DNA of 64,000 bases from Rhizoclosmatium globosum (taxonomy: Eukaryota; Chytridiomycota; Chytridiomycetes; Chytridiales; Chytriomycetaceae), in assembly GCA_002104985.1 (NCBI GenBank), contig MCGO01000058.1, positions 62,001 through 126,000 of the forward strand, in the 5' to 3' direction. The translations under genes and the position numbers were made by a program. A model generated the notes under the pieces. The model was not told the origin of the DNA. It saw only the letters and a program-made list of their open reading frames with translations, and ran no database searches. This document shows, one piece after another, positions 1 to 10,250 of the stretch (position 1 is its first letter; every line of letters starts with the position of its first letter).

Positions 1-1555
1 ACCGACATTGACACTGCTACTGCCACCTCCATTTGAGGCAGAGCTACTACCACTTGCACTCGACCCATTCGCAGCCCCATTCCCACTCCCAGAATCTCCA
101 CCACCAACAGTTGCATTCCCAGCAGCTCCACTCAAAACCGCCAACGCATTCAAAAGCGCAACACTCTCAAACTGATCCCTCACATTCGTCCCATTCTTCA
201 AAGTAAAGTTCGTACCCGCAGGCATATTCCTCATGCAGTACCAATTCGCATCACACCCTTTAAAGTTATTCGCGGCAGATGCTTTCAAGATATCTGAGAT
301 GGCAGACCGGACGGTTTGGTTTGTTGTTGCGGTTGCGAGGTCCGCGAGGCCGCCGTAGATGGAGAATGTGTATCCTGTTGGGGATTTGTCGCATGGGCAG
401 GAGGGTTCGATGGAGAGGACTTTGGAGGCGTCGATGAACTGGCGGGTGAGTGCGTCAAAGAGGTTGTGTGCTTCTGTGAGGTAAGTTGTTGTTTTTGTGG
501 TTGTGTAGATGGAGGCGAGGGAGGAGAGGAGGGGGCCGTAGTGGTAGGAATAGATTTCAGTGGAGACGTTTCCACAAGAACCCGTTTTGACGCCGTCGTA
601 GACTGTGTAGTCTGATCCGATGATTCCGGTGGTTTTGAGCCACTGGAAGAGTTGATCAAATTTAGTTTTGTAATCCGCGTTTCGTTCGATGGCATAGAGG
701 CGGGCGGAGAGGGACATGGCTTGAACGTTTGTAATTGTTGATTTTAGGGTTGGGTCTTCGGATTTAGGGTCGCGTGTTCTGCTCCTGTACATCGGAGGTG
801 AAGTTGAGATGTTTACAATTACTGATCAATCAAAACTTACCAATAAATACCACCACCGCATTGGTCATCCCAATTCATAAACATTTCATAGAGTGTGTTA
901 TTTGTAAGGGCAAAGTAAGTTGGGTTGAAACCATCCATAACGTTGTCTTTAGCCACGATAGCATTCTTTCCAAAAGCCTCAGTGGCAGTCATTGTTGCCA
1001 AAGCCCACCAACCAATATCTGTAATATGGGTAATTAGAGTCAAAGGTAAGATTGAGAGGTGAGCAGAACACTGATTGCACACTGCCTCACTCACTCACTC
1101 ACTCACTCACTCACCGTCATTCCATCGTCCAGCCAACTCAAGGATGGGATTCATGCCGTCTAGAAAGTCGCCGTAGCTGCCAGCCGAGATCTGCATGTTA
1201 TGGTCGACAAAGGAGAGGTGCTGATAGTCAGCCGAGTACTTGAAGTAGTTGTAGAACAGGTCCCAGTAGATGCCGGACTCGTGCCACTGAATGAGCCTTG
1301 TCACCAAAGCAGCGATCAGTTGTACTTCTGCTTCTTTAAGAACGAGCGATGAGTCACGCACCATTGGCCATTGTCAAACTGTTCAATCCACGCGCCGTTT
1401 TGGGCGTTGTTCGCCGCAAAGAACATTCGGAGCGGCCACATTGCCGCCTTGGCCGCATTAGTCACCGCCGATGACGACGACAAGTCAAGCACTTGTTGCC
1501 CGGAAACGACGGTGGCGGCTTCGAGGGCGGCGACAACGAACGAGGACACACGCAT
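1..1555 (-). CDS. GH76 family glycosidase (DFG5/DCW1-like mannan endo-1,6-alpha-mannosidase), 3' end outside window
   Basis: Four exons can be followed on the minus strand. The first (start 1555) opens with a hydrophobic signal peptide (MRVSSFVVAALEAATVVSG). Later exons give WHESGIYWDLFYNYFKYS, then DIGWWALATMTATEAFG, then NWDDQCGGGIYW, which match the conserved order of GH76 proteins. The paired acidic residues expected at the active site are partly visible in 'WND-DIGWW'. The last exon gives a tract with a YDGV/CG/YSYHYG pattern, followed by a cysteine-rich stretch and a Ser/Gly-rich tail that runs off position 1. Fungal GH76 proteins act at the plasma membrane and wall, where they are thought to link GPI-anchored mannoproteins to glucan. 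The low-complexity tail would fit a GPI attachment spacer, but its end is not in the window. Introns lie near 1299-1360, 1014-1112 and 779-836. Confidence 0.85.
1015..1113 (-). repeat. GH76 intron whose 5' end is a (GTGA)n microsatellite
   Basis: On the minus strand the exon ends in GGAATGACG and the intron begins GTGAGTGAGTGAG, continuing as about seven tandem GTGA units (1085-1112). The tetramer is itself the 5' splice consensus, so several equivalent donor sites lie in a row. Confidence 0.6.
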
Positions 1556-2481
1556 CCGAAAATGAAATGCTTCTTTTGTTCAATCAAAAGGAAATCAACT
1601 TGCTCAGAAATGAAAAAGAGTTCGTTTGATTTGGAACCTGGAATGAGAAAGAGAAACGGACAATGTGCATTATTAAGAAACTTTCGCTTGAGGCCGACTA
1701 GAGAAACTGTGCAGTCACACGATCCATGGTCACCAGCTTCACACTTCAAACAAGCATGACGGAATTTGCACCGCTCATTCTTGGCACATTGGCCTTTACT
1801 ATTCCTGCAAGCAAAATTAATACATCAAATAACGAAAATACGACAGTAATACCATACAACACAATACGTCTGCCATACGAATCCCTTGCCATCTGGACAT
1901 TTTTTGATAGAATGACTTGGTTTCAAACAAATAGCACACAAATGCCTGTGTTTGCATCTGATGCGTTGACATGGTTCATGAAAGTTGAATTCATGACACA
2001 AAGCATTGACATTGTATTTGAATGTATACAGTGTTGTACTTGAGTGACGCGATGAATGTCGTTGGTTTATTGGGCTAACTGATTGATGGTCTTTCCGTCT
2101 CCTCTGGATTGGTCTTGACTCGGCAATTTCAGCCATCAATGAGACTGATGCTTCTGACTCTGAGTAGAGTGTCTCGCTCTCGACTGAATTCGTTTCGGCA
2201 TTTTGTGTGTCATCAACTTGTGGCTGCTCTGACACTGTTGTCCTCTGATCGGCATCCAACTGTACCAAAGAAGAAGAAAAAGGACCAGGCTGCGCATTAG
2301 AGATGGAAGACGAAGGTGCCACAGACGCAGATGTGTTATTGACTATAACATCAGTTTGAATATTGTCATCCTCCAACGCGTTGATTGCAGCTTCAAGTTT
2401 CCTGCAATGTTGCTCAAGAAACAGGATTCGTGCGTACATTTGCGTGGTGAGAGGTGAGAGTTGAATAGCCAGTGTTGACAT
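1462..2481 (-). CDS. Coiled-coil/CCCH-knuckle family protein 1 (one I-II unit)
   Basis: Member of the minus-strand family seen throughout the window. Residues about 12-40 contain the shared coil motif (MYARILFLEQHCRKLEAA). A Ser/Thr/acidic linker follows. Near residue 165 is module I: C-X8-C-X4-C-X3-H, then C-X2-C-X4-H-X4-C, ending in a W..YC..W tail. An intron near 1807-1852 (minus strand GTATTACT...TGCAG) leads to module II, with CX5CX3H-X-CX2CX4H spacing around 'CKFRHACLKC'. The frame stays open to 1462, past the start of the GH76 gene at 1555, so the true 3' end is uncertain; most relatives stop shortly after module II. Nucleic-acid binding is inferred only from the finger class. Confidence 0.6.
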
Positions 2482-2572
2482 TTCAGACTGAGTTGAATTG
2501 ATTGTTTATCAAACTTCTGAATCAATTAATTTGTTCTTCGTTCTTCTTTCTTCTTTCTTTGTTTGAAATCCA

Positions 2573-4583
2573 ATGTTTCGCGACAGCCGAGCAACCTCGC
2601 CAACATCGCCGCCACCACCGTCCGTGTTCAATTCTAAGCCGAGCGTCAAAGCGGCAATTTTTGTCGTGCACGGAATGGGATCGCAGCTCGAAGGCTACGG
2701 CAAGTTTGACAAGAACGTTGCCGATCTGCGCAAGACTTGTTCTGAGGTTCTCGGTGAAGACATGGACCACCTTTTCGAGGCCGATGAAGTTGCCTGGGTT
2801 CCAATTGAGTGGCACTCTGTTGTTCACAAGTACTTCGTTTGTGTTCTACGTGTCAAGTTGACTAACACTTGTTGACAGTTTGAGCACAGTCGATGCCCGA
2901 ATGGCCCTCGTCACTCTTCCAACCACTCCAATCTTCCGTCAAATCAACAACGATATGCTTGCTGATGTGCTCTACTTCTTCAGTTCATTCCACGGCGCGA
3001 AAGTGAGTTTCGATTTGTCACACCACTCATGGGCCTAAATGCTTGTTCTTCCAGATTCTCGAACTCGTTGCTGGCGTAATCAATGATCAATATCGAAAGT
3101 TTATGCTTGAGAACCCAGAGTTCACTGGCCCAATCTGTATCCTAGCCCACAGTCTTGGTGGAATCATTACGTATGACCTTCTCGCGAATCAGGATATTGC
3201 AACAGACATTCCTCCCACAAACCAACCTAAAGGGAAAACTCCGCTCCCCTCTCGGACTCCCGCCGGCTCCTTTCTGCCGAACCCATTTTGAGATAACATA
3301 CCCAAAACTCTGCTTCAAACCCTCCATGCTTGTCACCCTCGGCTCCCAAGTCGCAGCCGTAATGATAATGCGTGGTCAGTCCCCAAATGAATACAAGCTA
3401 CCCCCAGGAATTCTCTACCGCAACGTATTCCACCTCTACGACCCCTCGCCTACCGAATCGAACCACTTCATGACGCACGATACGCAGAAATCTCTCCAAT
3501 CCTAATCCAACGCCCGTCAAGTGTCTCAAAAGGATTCTCAATGGCTTACTACCACTCCCTCGCACAACTCTTTAGTTCATACCTTCCCTCGCTCCCAACC
3601 GATCTTCCAAACCTGCAAAGTATGCTTCCAGCTGTCGCGGCCATGTCGTTCCCGCAGATTGGGATCCCGGATTTAGGATTTGCTGGGAGTGGATTCCCGG
3701 AGTTGATGGCGATGCCAAAGAGTTTTAGTGATGCCAGAAAGGCAATGTTGGAGAGCATGTATAATTTACTAGTTGGGGACTGTTTAATGATGGAGTTCAT
3801 GGGACCAAGAGGACTCATGACCGTGATGTGGATGAGATTGGGGACGTGGATCATAAGGAGCAGGGGGATGGGGACATTGAGGATGACGAGCCAAAGCACA
3901 AGAAACGACGCGTTCAGAGAGAATCGGGTGAAGGAACTTCTTCAGATGCTGGAGATCTAACAACAGGAAAATATGGTCGTAAGATTGCAAAACCACGAAC
4001 CTCACCAAATCAACAAAGCAACCCGAAGCATCTGAACCAACAAAGCCTCAACCGAAATCACCCACTTTGGACCCACTTCACCAACAGTCATTGCCGATGG
4101 AGTCATGGAAACCATCCGCAACTCTGTCCGAAGAATGTCAAACATGTTCAGTCTATTTGAAGAAGATGGAAGCGAACTCCCACTCGAACAAGACGAATCA
4201 GCAAAACTTTCAGACAACACGAAAACACTGTCCCACAAAAAAGACCACCTCCAGAACCACTCCACCGTCGAGCCTCTCAACAAGACGTGGAAGAAGTACT
4301 CACAGAAGAACTCGCCGCCTCCGCAGAACGTATCCTCAAACGCGATCCATCCCCCGAAAAAGAAGTCCCCACCGAAAAGACAAACGAGAAACCATTACCC
4401 CTGAAAGAACGGCTAGACTATTTCGTGACGGAAACCGTAATGGAAAACACTGTGCATCAGTATTTGATTGGGATGAAGGCGCATTTTTCGTATTGGAATA
4501 ACAAGGACATGATGTTTCATATCGTGTCAACGTTGCTTGCGTTGAGGAAGGACGATGGGAATCTCAAGTCAGAGTCTCAATAA
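2573..4583 (+). CDS. DDHD-domain phospholipase (PA-preferring PLA1-like), frame-broken
   Basis: N-terminal segment AAIFVVHGMGSQ is the usual start of the PA-PLA1 core. After an intron (about 2829-2877) comes a conserved block with TLPTTPIFRQINNDMLADVL. After a second intron (3003-3053) comes the lipase nucleophile motif AHSLGG (3148 onward; Ser expected to be catalytic). The DDHD region follows: a FHLYDP / LAYRIEP motif around 3430-3460, and a C-terminal ERLDYFVTETVMEN...FSYWNNKDM block near 4410-4520. These pieces lie in different frames. The FHLYDP-LAYRIEP join needs one more C in the run at 3442-3445; further frame changes occur near 3200-3290, 3770-3830 and 4160-4290. Related enzymes hydrolyse phosphatidic acid at ER/Golgi or mitochondrial membranes. 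The breaks may be sequence errors or may mean a pseudogene. Confidence 0.75.
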
Positions 4584-4690
4584 ACTATTCATATTGCATT
4601 CATCATTTTGATACTTTGATGCCGAAATGGATTGTACTACTTTATCTGATGCCTAGTCTGGAAGGCGTTTACACAATCTGATGCCGTCAT

Positions 4691-5436
4691 TTATTTCATA
4701 TTCTTGACGAACGCGAGAAAACAGTGCGATTCGTTGATGGACACAGTCGCCCACTGTAGTTTCAACCAGAATTCATCAGGGGTAAAGAGACATTCCAAGT
4801 ATCCTTTCCAGCATAAGACGCGTAACTGTACCTCTCTACCCTCATTCCCATCATTCTCAGTCTCCAGCCTCACTTGAAACTTCTCCGCTCCAGTAAACTT
4901 GGATCCAACGCGTCCTTCAAATCATTACACCTTGGATCTAATACCTTCATCACAGCACGAACAGTATCAGAGCGCTTCCTCTTGATTCCACTTACTCCTT
5001 CGTTCTCCCTCACCCTCCAATTCCCCACCATTACCCTCCACCCCCCACAACCCACATCCGAATGCACCCTCAAAGCCCTCAAAAACGGATCCCGAACAGA
5101 CCACTTAACAATCTCCAACACCCTCCCCCTCTCCTCCCCACAAACGGGTACAACCTCCGCGTCCCGTCCAAACGACGAAACAACGCTAACCTCATCAGAC
5201 CCCAAACTCTTGACTCCGTTGAATTGACGGACGTAGGCGTTTGATATGCGGAGGACGTCTCCGACTTTTGCGGGTGTTTTGGAGTGGATTAGGCGGAGTG
5301 TTGTTGTTGCTGATGGGTCGCGGAGGCGCATTATTTGAAGGGTGGGCGTTGGGGAGGGGAGGAGTTCGATTAGGAAGGCGAAGAGAGGTGGGAGAGGGGT
5401 TGATGGTGGGTGTGAGAGGGCTGTGGCGAGGTCCAT
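4691..5436 (-). CDS. Uncharacterised protein with a possible OB fold
   Basis: I do not recognise this protein by name. Residues about 40-85 (IMRLRDPSATTTLRLIH, then VGDVLRISNAYVRQFNG) follow the pattern of an OB-fold single-strand DNA-binding domain: strand, 'GD-hydrophobic-hydrophobic-R' and an aromatic G turn, as in SOSS-B/RPA-like proteins. The start at 5436 is the first ATG of the open frame. Near 4880-4910 the frame must shift by one base to continue into a segment reading FTGAEKFQVRLETEND, which then ends at 4691. It is convergent with the phospholipase gene, with stop codons about 105 bp apart. The OB-fold idea is a weak pattern match. Confidence 0.45.
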
Positions 5437-5541
5437 ATGTTTATTTATTGTATTATAATCGAGTTAAGAAACACACGTTCAATTTCAGGCTCGGAATACT
5501 TATTCTCAACCGAAAATCATTCTTCCCATATGCTCTAATAT

Positions 5542-6704
5542 TTATGTAGTTTTCATTCTTGGGCAATCAAAAGAGCCGTGTCCCTCTGTCTGACACATCA
5601 AACACGTGTGTTTATAAGGACATTTAGGGCGTTTACAGTTACCGAAGCAGTTGCTAGCACGAGAATGATTATCGCCCGTGCTAACATGAAATTCACTTAC
5701 AAAAATGAACAATAATCGTTGCTATATTTCGGTATGGTTGGACATAGCTGTAAAGGGTGGCGATTCCCACAAGAAAGGCAACGATGTTCCCATTTACAAA
5801 TATCCTCATAACATGGCTTTCCTGCAGTCAACTGTTGATAGTTGAAATGCTTGCATAATGGACGTGATGGCAAAACCGTTGTGGCCTTTGTTTGATTGGT
5901 TGGAGTGGAATCAGACATTTCCCCTTCTTCACGCTCCGAAGAATCCGATCCACTGGATGAAATACTATAGCCGCAGATAATTGATGGATGTTCAGTATTT
6001 CCGCATTTAAAACATGCATTTAATGCTTGGCAGTTTGGAGAACAAGGACTTCCACAATTCCTACTCGTGAAAATTAGTCCAATTTGTGGTGTTTGAGTAG
6101 GTATTTACCAGTTAACGCATCTAGATATTCTTTCAAGATCCGCTTTTTCGCACTCTTTCAATCGATGTCTTCCGCAAGATTCGTTATCACAATCACCTAA
6201 TATGGCGAATGTTGTACAAATTCTTTTTTGATTAATGTGCATGCTAGCAGGTGAGGTTAAATGTTGAGTTTGAGGATTGGTCTCTGAAACATTGTCTGTC
6301 ATTGTTACATTCACCACTGTATTCCCTTGTGCACTGACGCTAAATACTGATGTCGTTGATATTAAGCAATCCCCATTCGATCCTATGTTTTGGACTGTGT
6401 CGAAAGGGGTGGTTGGGATTTCAACATGACGATCTAGATTCATTTCATGACTGCTCGTCGCGACTTCTCCATCTCCATAAGTGGCAGACTCTATTTCTCC
6501 GTTTAAAGGCTCGAAGATCTTGGTAGTCATGGCGATAGGACCTGATATCAGTCGCGTTTTCATTAGACTGAGCTCGTGCTTCATTGCAGAAAGGTCAACT
6601 TTGAATTCGGCCACAATGTTATCGAGAAAAACCATTCGTTGGTATAGCATCGAGACCATGTCGTCAACTGAGGACCTTGGGTATGTTGGGGTATATTGAG
6701 ACAT
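5542..6704 (-). CDS. Coiled-coil/CCCH-knuckle family protein 2 (two I-II units)
   Basis: Starts at 6704 with MSQYTPTYPRSS, then the family coil (MLYQRMVFLDNIVAEFK) and a Ser/Thr linker. The first module I is eroded: C-X8-C-X4-C-X2-H is present but the CX2CX3H part of its knuckle is lost, although the C..W exon end remains. After an intron comes module II (NCGSPCSPNCQALNACFKC..., first His replaced by Asn), a short acidic linker, and a full module I (CKHFNYQQ...CKWEHRCLSCGNRH...). A second intron (about 5663-5699) leads to a final module II (NCFGNCKRPKCPYKHTCLMC), with the stop at 5542. All pieces join without frame errors. Function unknown; zinc-dependent nucleic-acid or protein binding is inferred. 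Confidence 0.72.
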
Positions 6705-6853
6705 GTGACAATTCTTGTTCCTCTGGTTGCTTCGAACAAACGTACAAATAAGAAACGGGCCTATATTAGAAAATCTTTATTTTTGTCCACATTATCCATA
6801 ACTTGAGGGGAAAATTTCGAAGACAGCCAATCAAGGCGTTTACTCTCAATCCT

Positions 6854-8060
6854 TCAGTCTGAGCTTTGAAGCCGTTTCAGACAATTCACAGAACCGTGTC
6901 CACTCATTCGGCATCTTAAGCACTTGTGACTGTACGTGCATGTTGGAAAACCACAATCTCCCGCACAGTTTCTATGTTACATGTCAATTTAACAACGATG
7001 TGGAATACTTAATAACTCTTACAGGTGAGAGCAGTAGCCTTTATCCAAAGCAGAATATTGTGAGCACTCTTGCATGGGATGGTTTCCCCCACATCGCAAA
7101 CAACTGTGTATATCTTCACAAACTCTCTCACATCGATTTTGGCGGTTGTACCGATCACATATTCGCCTCTTTCTAACCTCTGGGCTTGAATAAGATTTAT
7201 CTGTCTCAATTGAACGATTTGATTCAGGACGCGACTCTTCAAACACTTCTTTGCAAACATAAGATGGATGGTCAAAGCTTAGACATTTGAAGCAAGAGTG
7301 TTTATATCTACAACCAGATTTAAACGGGCAATATCCGGTACAGTTCCTATTATTTGAGACTTTCATGAGTGCAAGATATACAAAATAACGCCAAATACCA
7401 ATCATTACAACGCTCCCTGATGGACGTATTAGTTGAAACGTATTTGCAAAGTACTAACTTGTGGTTTCCTCCACAAACTGGACATTCGTGTCTGTCTATG
7501 CAGTAAACCCCTTTTCTGCATTCTTTTGAAGCAAAGTTGAAACATATGCTTCTCAGCTTTCTACAGTTTGGGGAACGACCACGTTTACGTCGGCTTGGAG
7601 AATTAAATACAGGTAAAATTAATTTCGCGACGCTGGACGACCGCGTTGGTGGTTGTTGACTTTGTTGTTGGTCAGGGGCCTCCGTCGCTACGGGTTCTGG
7701 TTTCACTATTATTATTGGTAACTTTGAGGAGTTCATTTCCGCTGGCTGCGCGGTGGTAGACGCGTCAACTGAAGAATACGAGGACTGATCATCAAGTAAA
7801 TCTGAATCACTTTCCAAGTCCTCCGCAGCCCGCGCAACAGAAGGAGAAGCTTCAAACACAAACGATGTAGCTGTGCTCTTGGGGATCTCTCGAGGAAGTA
7901 CATTTGAAGAGTCGAAACCCTTGGAGAGTCGACACACCTCATTCTTCAAGTTGAGAATGTCCTGACCATATCCAGCCACTATACCCTCGAGAAAAACCAT
8001 TCTTTGGTAAATCAGGCAGTTCATATCGTTGGCCAAAGACGGCATCTGTGCAGTCGACAT
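6854..8060 (-). CDS. Coiled-coil/CCCH-knuckle family protein 3 (two I-II units)
   Basis: Starts at 8060. The coil is at residues about 10-45 (LIYQRMVFLEGIVAGYGQDI). The linker contains a hydrophobic patch followed by VKPEP, a sumoylation-type psi-K-x-E site, and a basic SPSRRKRGRSP stretch. Module I (ICFNFASKECRKGVYCIDRH, then CX2CX3HX4C) follows. After an intron come module II (NCTGYCPFKSGCRYKHSCFKC) and a second module I. After another intron near 6972-7020 comes the last module II (NCAGDCGFPTCTYSHKCLRC), with the stop at 6854-6856. All pieces are in frame. The gene lies directly upstream of family gene 2 on the same strand, with 149 bp between them. Confidence 0.72.
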
Positions 8061-8316
8061 TTTTGTGTTGACAGGACGATTTTTTTTTAGGGATTAGGAG
8101 GGGGTGATGGACAACGGGAGGAAAATTTTGGGGGTGCCAACACAGGGGGTTGACACGTCTCATGTACAATAAAGACCGATACACAATACATATCATTGAA
8201 ACCGCCGCACCTGCCGGTCGACCAGAGTGTCGCCACCAAACTGGCAAAGTTTGATGGCGGTGGCTTGAGAATTGAGGGCCACAGACGAGTTGGAACCAAC
8301 TGTCGGACGCCTTCAC

Positions 8317-8416
8317 AAAAAAGTCGTCCATCACTTTGAGGGGCAGGGCAAAAAGTTATGAGGTGCTTAATCGATTAATTAGGCACCTCAACCCCCCAAA
8401 AGTGACGAACGACTTT
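8317..8416. repeat. Long imperfect palindrome
   Basis: The left arm reads AAAAGTCGTCCATCACTTT then a G-rich tract and TGAGGTGC. The right arm, reverse-complemented, reads AAAAGTCGTTCGTCACTTTT then GGGGGG and TGAGGTGC. The centre is ATCGAT-like. The left arm carries about 13 extra bases between its G-rich and TGAGGTGC parts. This could be a foldback (MITE-like) element or a cruciform-forming site. Confidence 0.6.
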
Positions 8417-8536
8417 TCTGACCAACCCAAAACAACCCACCAAACAACCACCACACATCAACACATACACCTGTACAATGAAAATAAAGACATTCAATAC
8501 TTAAATAGGCCTTGTTTTCACTTATAGGGGTAAAAC

Positions 8537-8563
8537 AGACGACGTGTTTTCGAGAAGTCGTCT
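8537..8563. repeat. Short hairpin with AGACGAC arms
   Basis: AGACGAC (8537-8543) and GTCGTCT (8557-8563) flank a 13-base loop. The arm shares AAGTCGTC with the ends of the palindrome 120 bp upstream. Confidence 0.4.
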
Positions 8564-8852
8564 ATAAATAACGTTCATTATCGCGAATCAAATTGTTATA
8601 TCTATTTATTACTCTAAGCTGTGGAAACCTTATGGAAATGACAATAGCTAATGGTTTCTGCGTCTTGCCGCCTTCCTCACCTCCCCCTGTTTCCAACTGA
8701 AGCACTTACTTGAAACACAGATCCGTAGTGTATAGATTCACTCTTGAAGGGTTCTTTTTACAAATTCTGGCGTTGTGCACATTTATCAACATTGAAATGA
8801 ACTTTACTTCGACTCCAAAATAAATGAAGAAAACACCATGAAAAAGATACAA

Positions 8853-9867
8853 CTAAATAGGGTTTCCACTTGCTTCAAACGTAGCTCGTGCAAACTGAAA
8901 CCATCCTAATCCCATGAGAATAGCATCGCAAACGTCATGAATGTTGAGGATTTCGAGGGCAGCATTGTCGATCGCCAAACCACCTTCTTCACGCAGCGAC
9001 TCCACCCGACGGACAGCATTCCCCTTCTTGATCAATCGAATAGCAGCGGCTTTGGAAAGATCATTTGTGGTCTTAATTGCAGCCTGTAAAACAACCCAGT
9101 AAGAGAGAAATATTGAAATAAAATGCATTTGACGTTACCTTCTGAGCCGACGTTGCTTCCAAATCGAATAGAGCAGAGATTTTCAAAGGATCGACACTTT
9201 CAACCACGTCATCGTGCCGTCCACCATAGGCCAACTTGTCGGCCACTAAAACTCCAATAAGAAGAAGCGCGCAATCGTAGTTCCCTTGAATACCCGGTGG
9301 AATACCAAAGTGCTGACGCCTGAGAGAAGCAGATTCCACCAAACAAACACGTTGGAAGTGGCGGTACTCGCGAGGAAGCTGGCTCCAAGCGTTGGCAATC
9401 ATAAGCTTGACTTTTGTCGCGAAAATACTGTGGGTACGACTGGGGCCAAAGTGCTCAACACCTGATGCAACAAGAGTGAATGGCGCCGACTCGGCAGTGA
9501 TGCGCATACGGAGAGGAGGAACGAATAGAAGACACCATGCCGCCGCAATAGAGCCAGGGTCCGAGGCAAAGAGGACCAGTCCATCTTGAGTACGGCGAAT
9601 CCGATCGTTCAGTTCGTCTTTGCGAAGCTCAAGGCTCTGCACCAGGACGTCCTTTGAGCCACCAGAATACGTCAAGCCTTGGTTCTTGCAATGCTGGTCA
9701 AGCTGGGCCTTGGTCATTGCAGTCGAGAAGGTTGTGATGGCGGTAGTTGGAGCGAGTGGAACTTGAACGACAGGCGGGGCAAACGGAACCTGGAGAACAA
9801 TGTCCGTGGCCGTCAAGTCGAATTCAGAGTCGCTGAAGTTGGAGGTTGAGTCGGAGTCGTCCTGCAT
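8853..9867 (-). CDS. CCE1: Mitochondrial Holliday junction resolvase (CCE1/YDC2 family)
   Basis: Residues about 50-82 (MTKAQLDQHCKNQGLTYSGG...) form a SAP-like DNA-binding helix pair, as in yeast CCE1. The RNase H-like nuclease core follows: a first acidic motif LFASDPGS, a second at VCLVES, and the C-terminal HDVCDAILMGLGWFQF, matching the 'DD..D-LLQ' end of the family. One intron (about 9084-9138) splits the core after TSAQK. The family cleaves four-way junctions in mitochondrial DNA and supports its segregation. The acidic residues expected for catalysis appear present. The start at 9867 gives a 50-residue acidic leader before the SAP region; no clear mitochondrial presequence is seen, so an upstream exon is possible. 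Confidence 0.82.
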
Positions 9868-10250
9868 TCGTGATTTAGTTTCGTAAGAGAGTACTTTTTA
9901 ACCAACTCACCTCTTATAGGCCTCCGTCGACGCTTCTGAAACCGGTGGCTGGCTGCAGGCTGAAACAAGAGCTGATGCGCTGAAACGGGATCGGTTTCAG
10001 TTGCGTGGAGAGAGAGGGAAGGGACTTACAGCGCGGTGTGTGTCAGTGACACTCCATAATACTCCCATTTCACGCATGGAACCGCCGGATTTCGATCGTA
10101 ATAGGTTCGTGATTGCTAGTAGAAGCAACAGGATGGTGGGGCGAAGCGGTGCAGCGAGGTTGGTGCGGTGGTGTGAAAGGTGTTCGCTGGTGAACGACTT
10201 TTTTTCTTGCCCCTCCGTACACGGGTGTCCATCCACCCAAAGAATTTATT
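9868..10250. other. Intergenic, no gene seen
   Basis: It lies between CCE1 and family gene 4, both on the minus strand. Open frames exist on both strands but show no family resemblance or supporting splice structure. Confidence 0.4.

Larger units (their letters stand above)
8061..8852. other. Gene-free stretch with inverted repeats
   Basis: I see no credible coding region here. It contains the 8317-8416 palindrome, the 8537-8563 hairpin, and an A/T tract with TCGTCC near 8074-8088 that resembles the palindrome ends in inverse orientation. Confidence 0.5.

Noticed and set aside
316..695. Long open frames on both strands (Cys/Gly-rich on plus, Ser/Pro/Thr-rich on minus)
   Set aside because: They are other frames of the GH76 last exon, whose own frame gives a good family match; the low-complexity composition comes from its biased codons.
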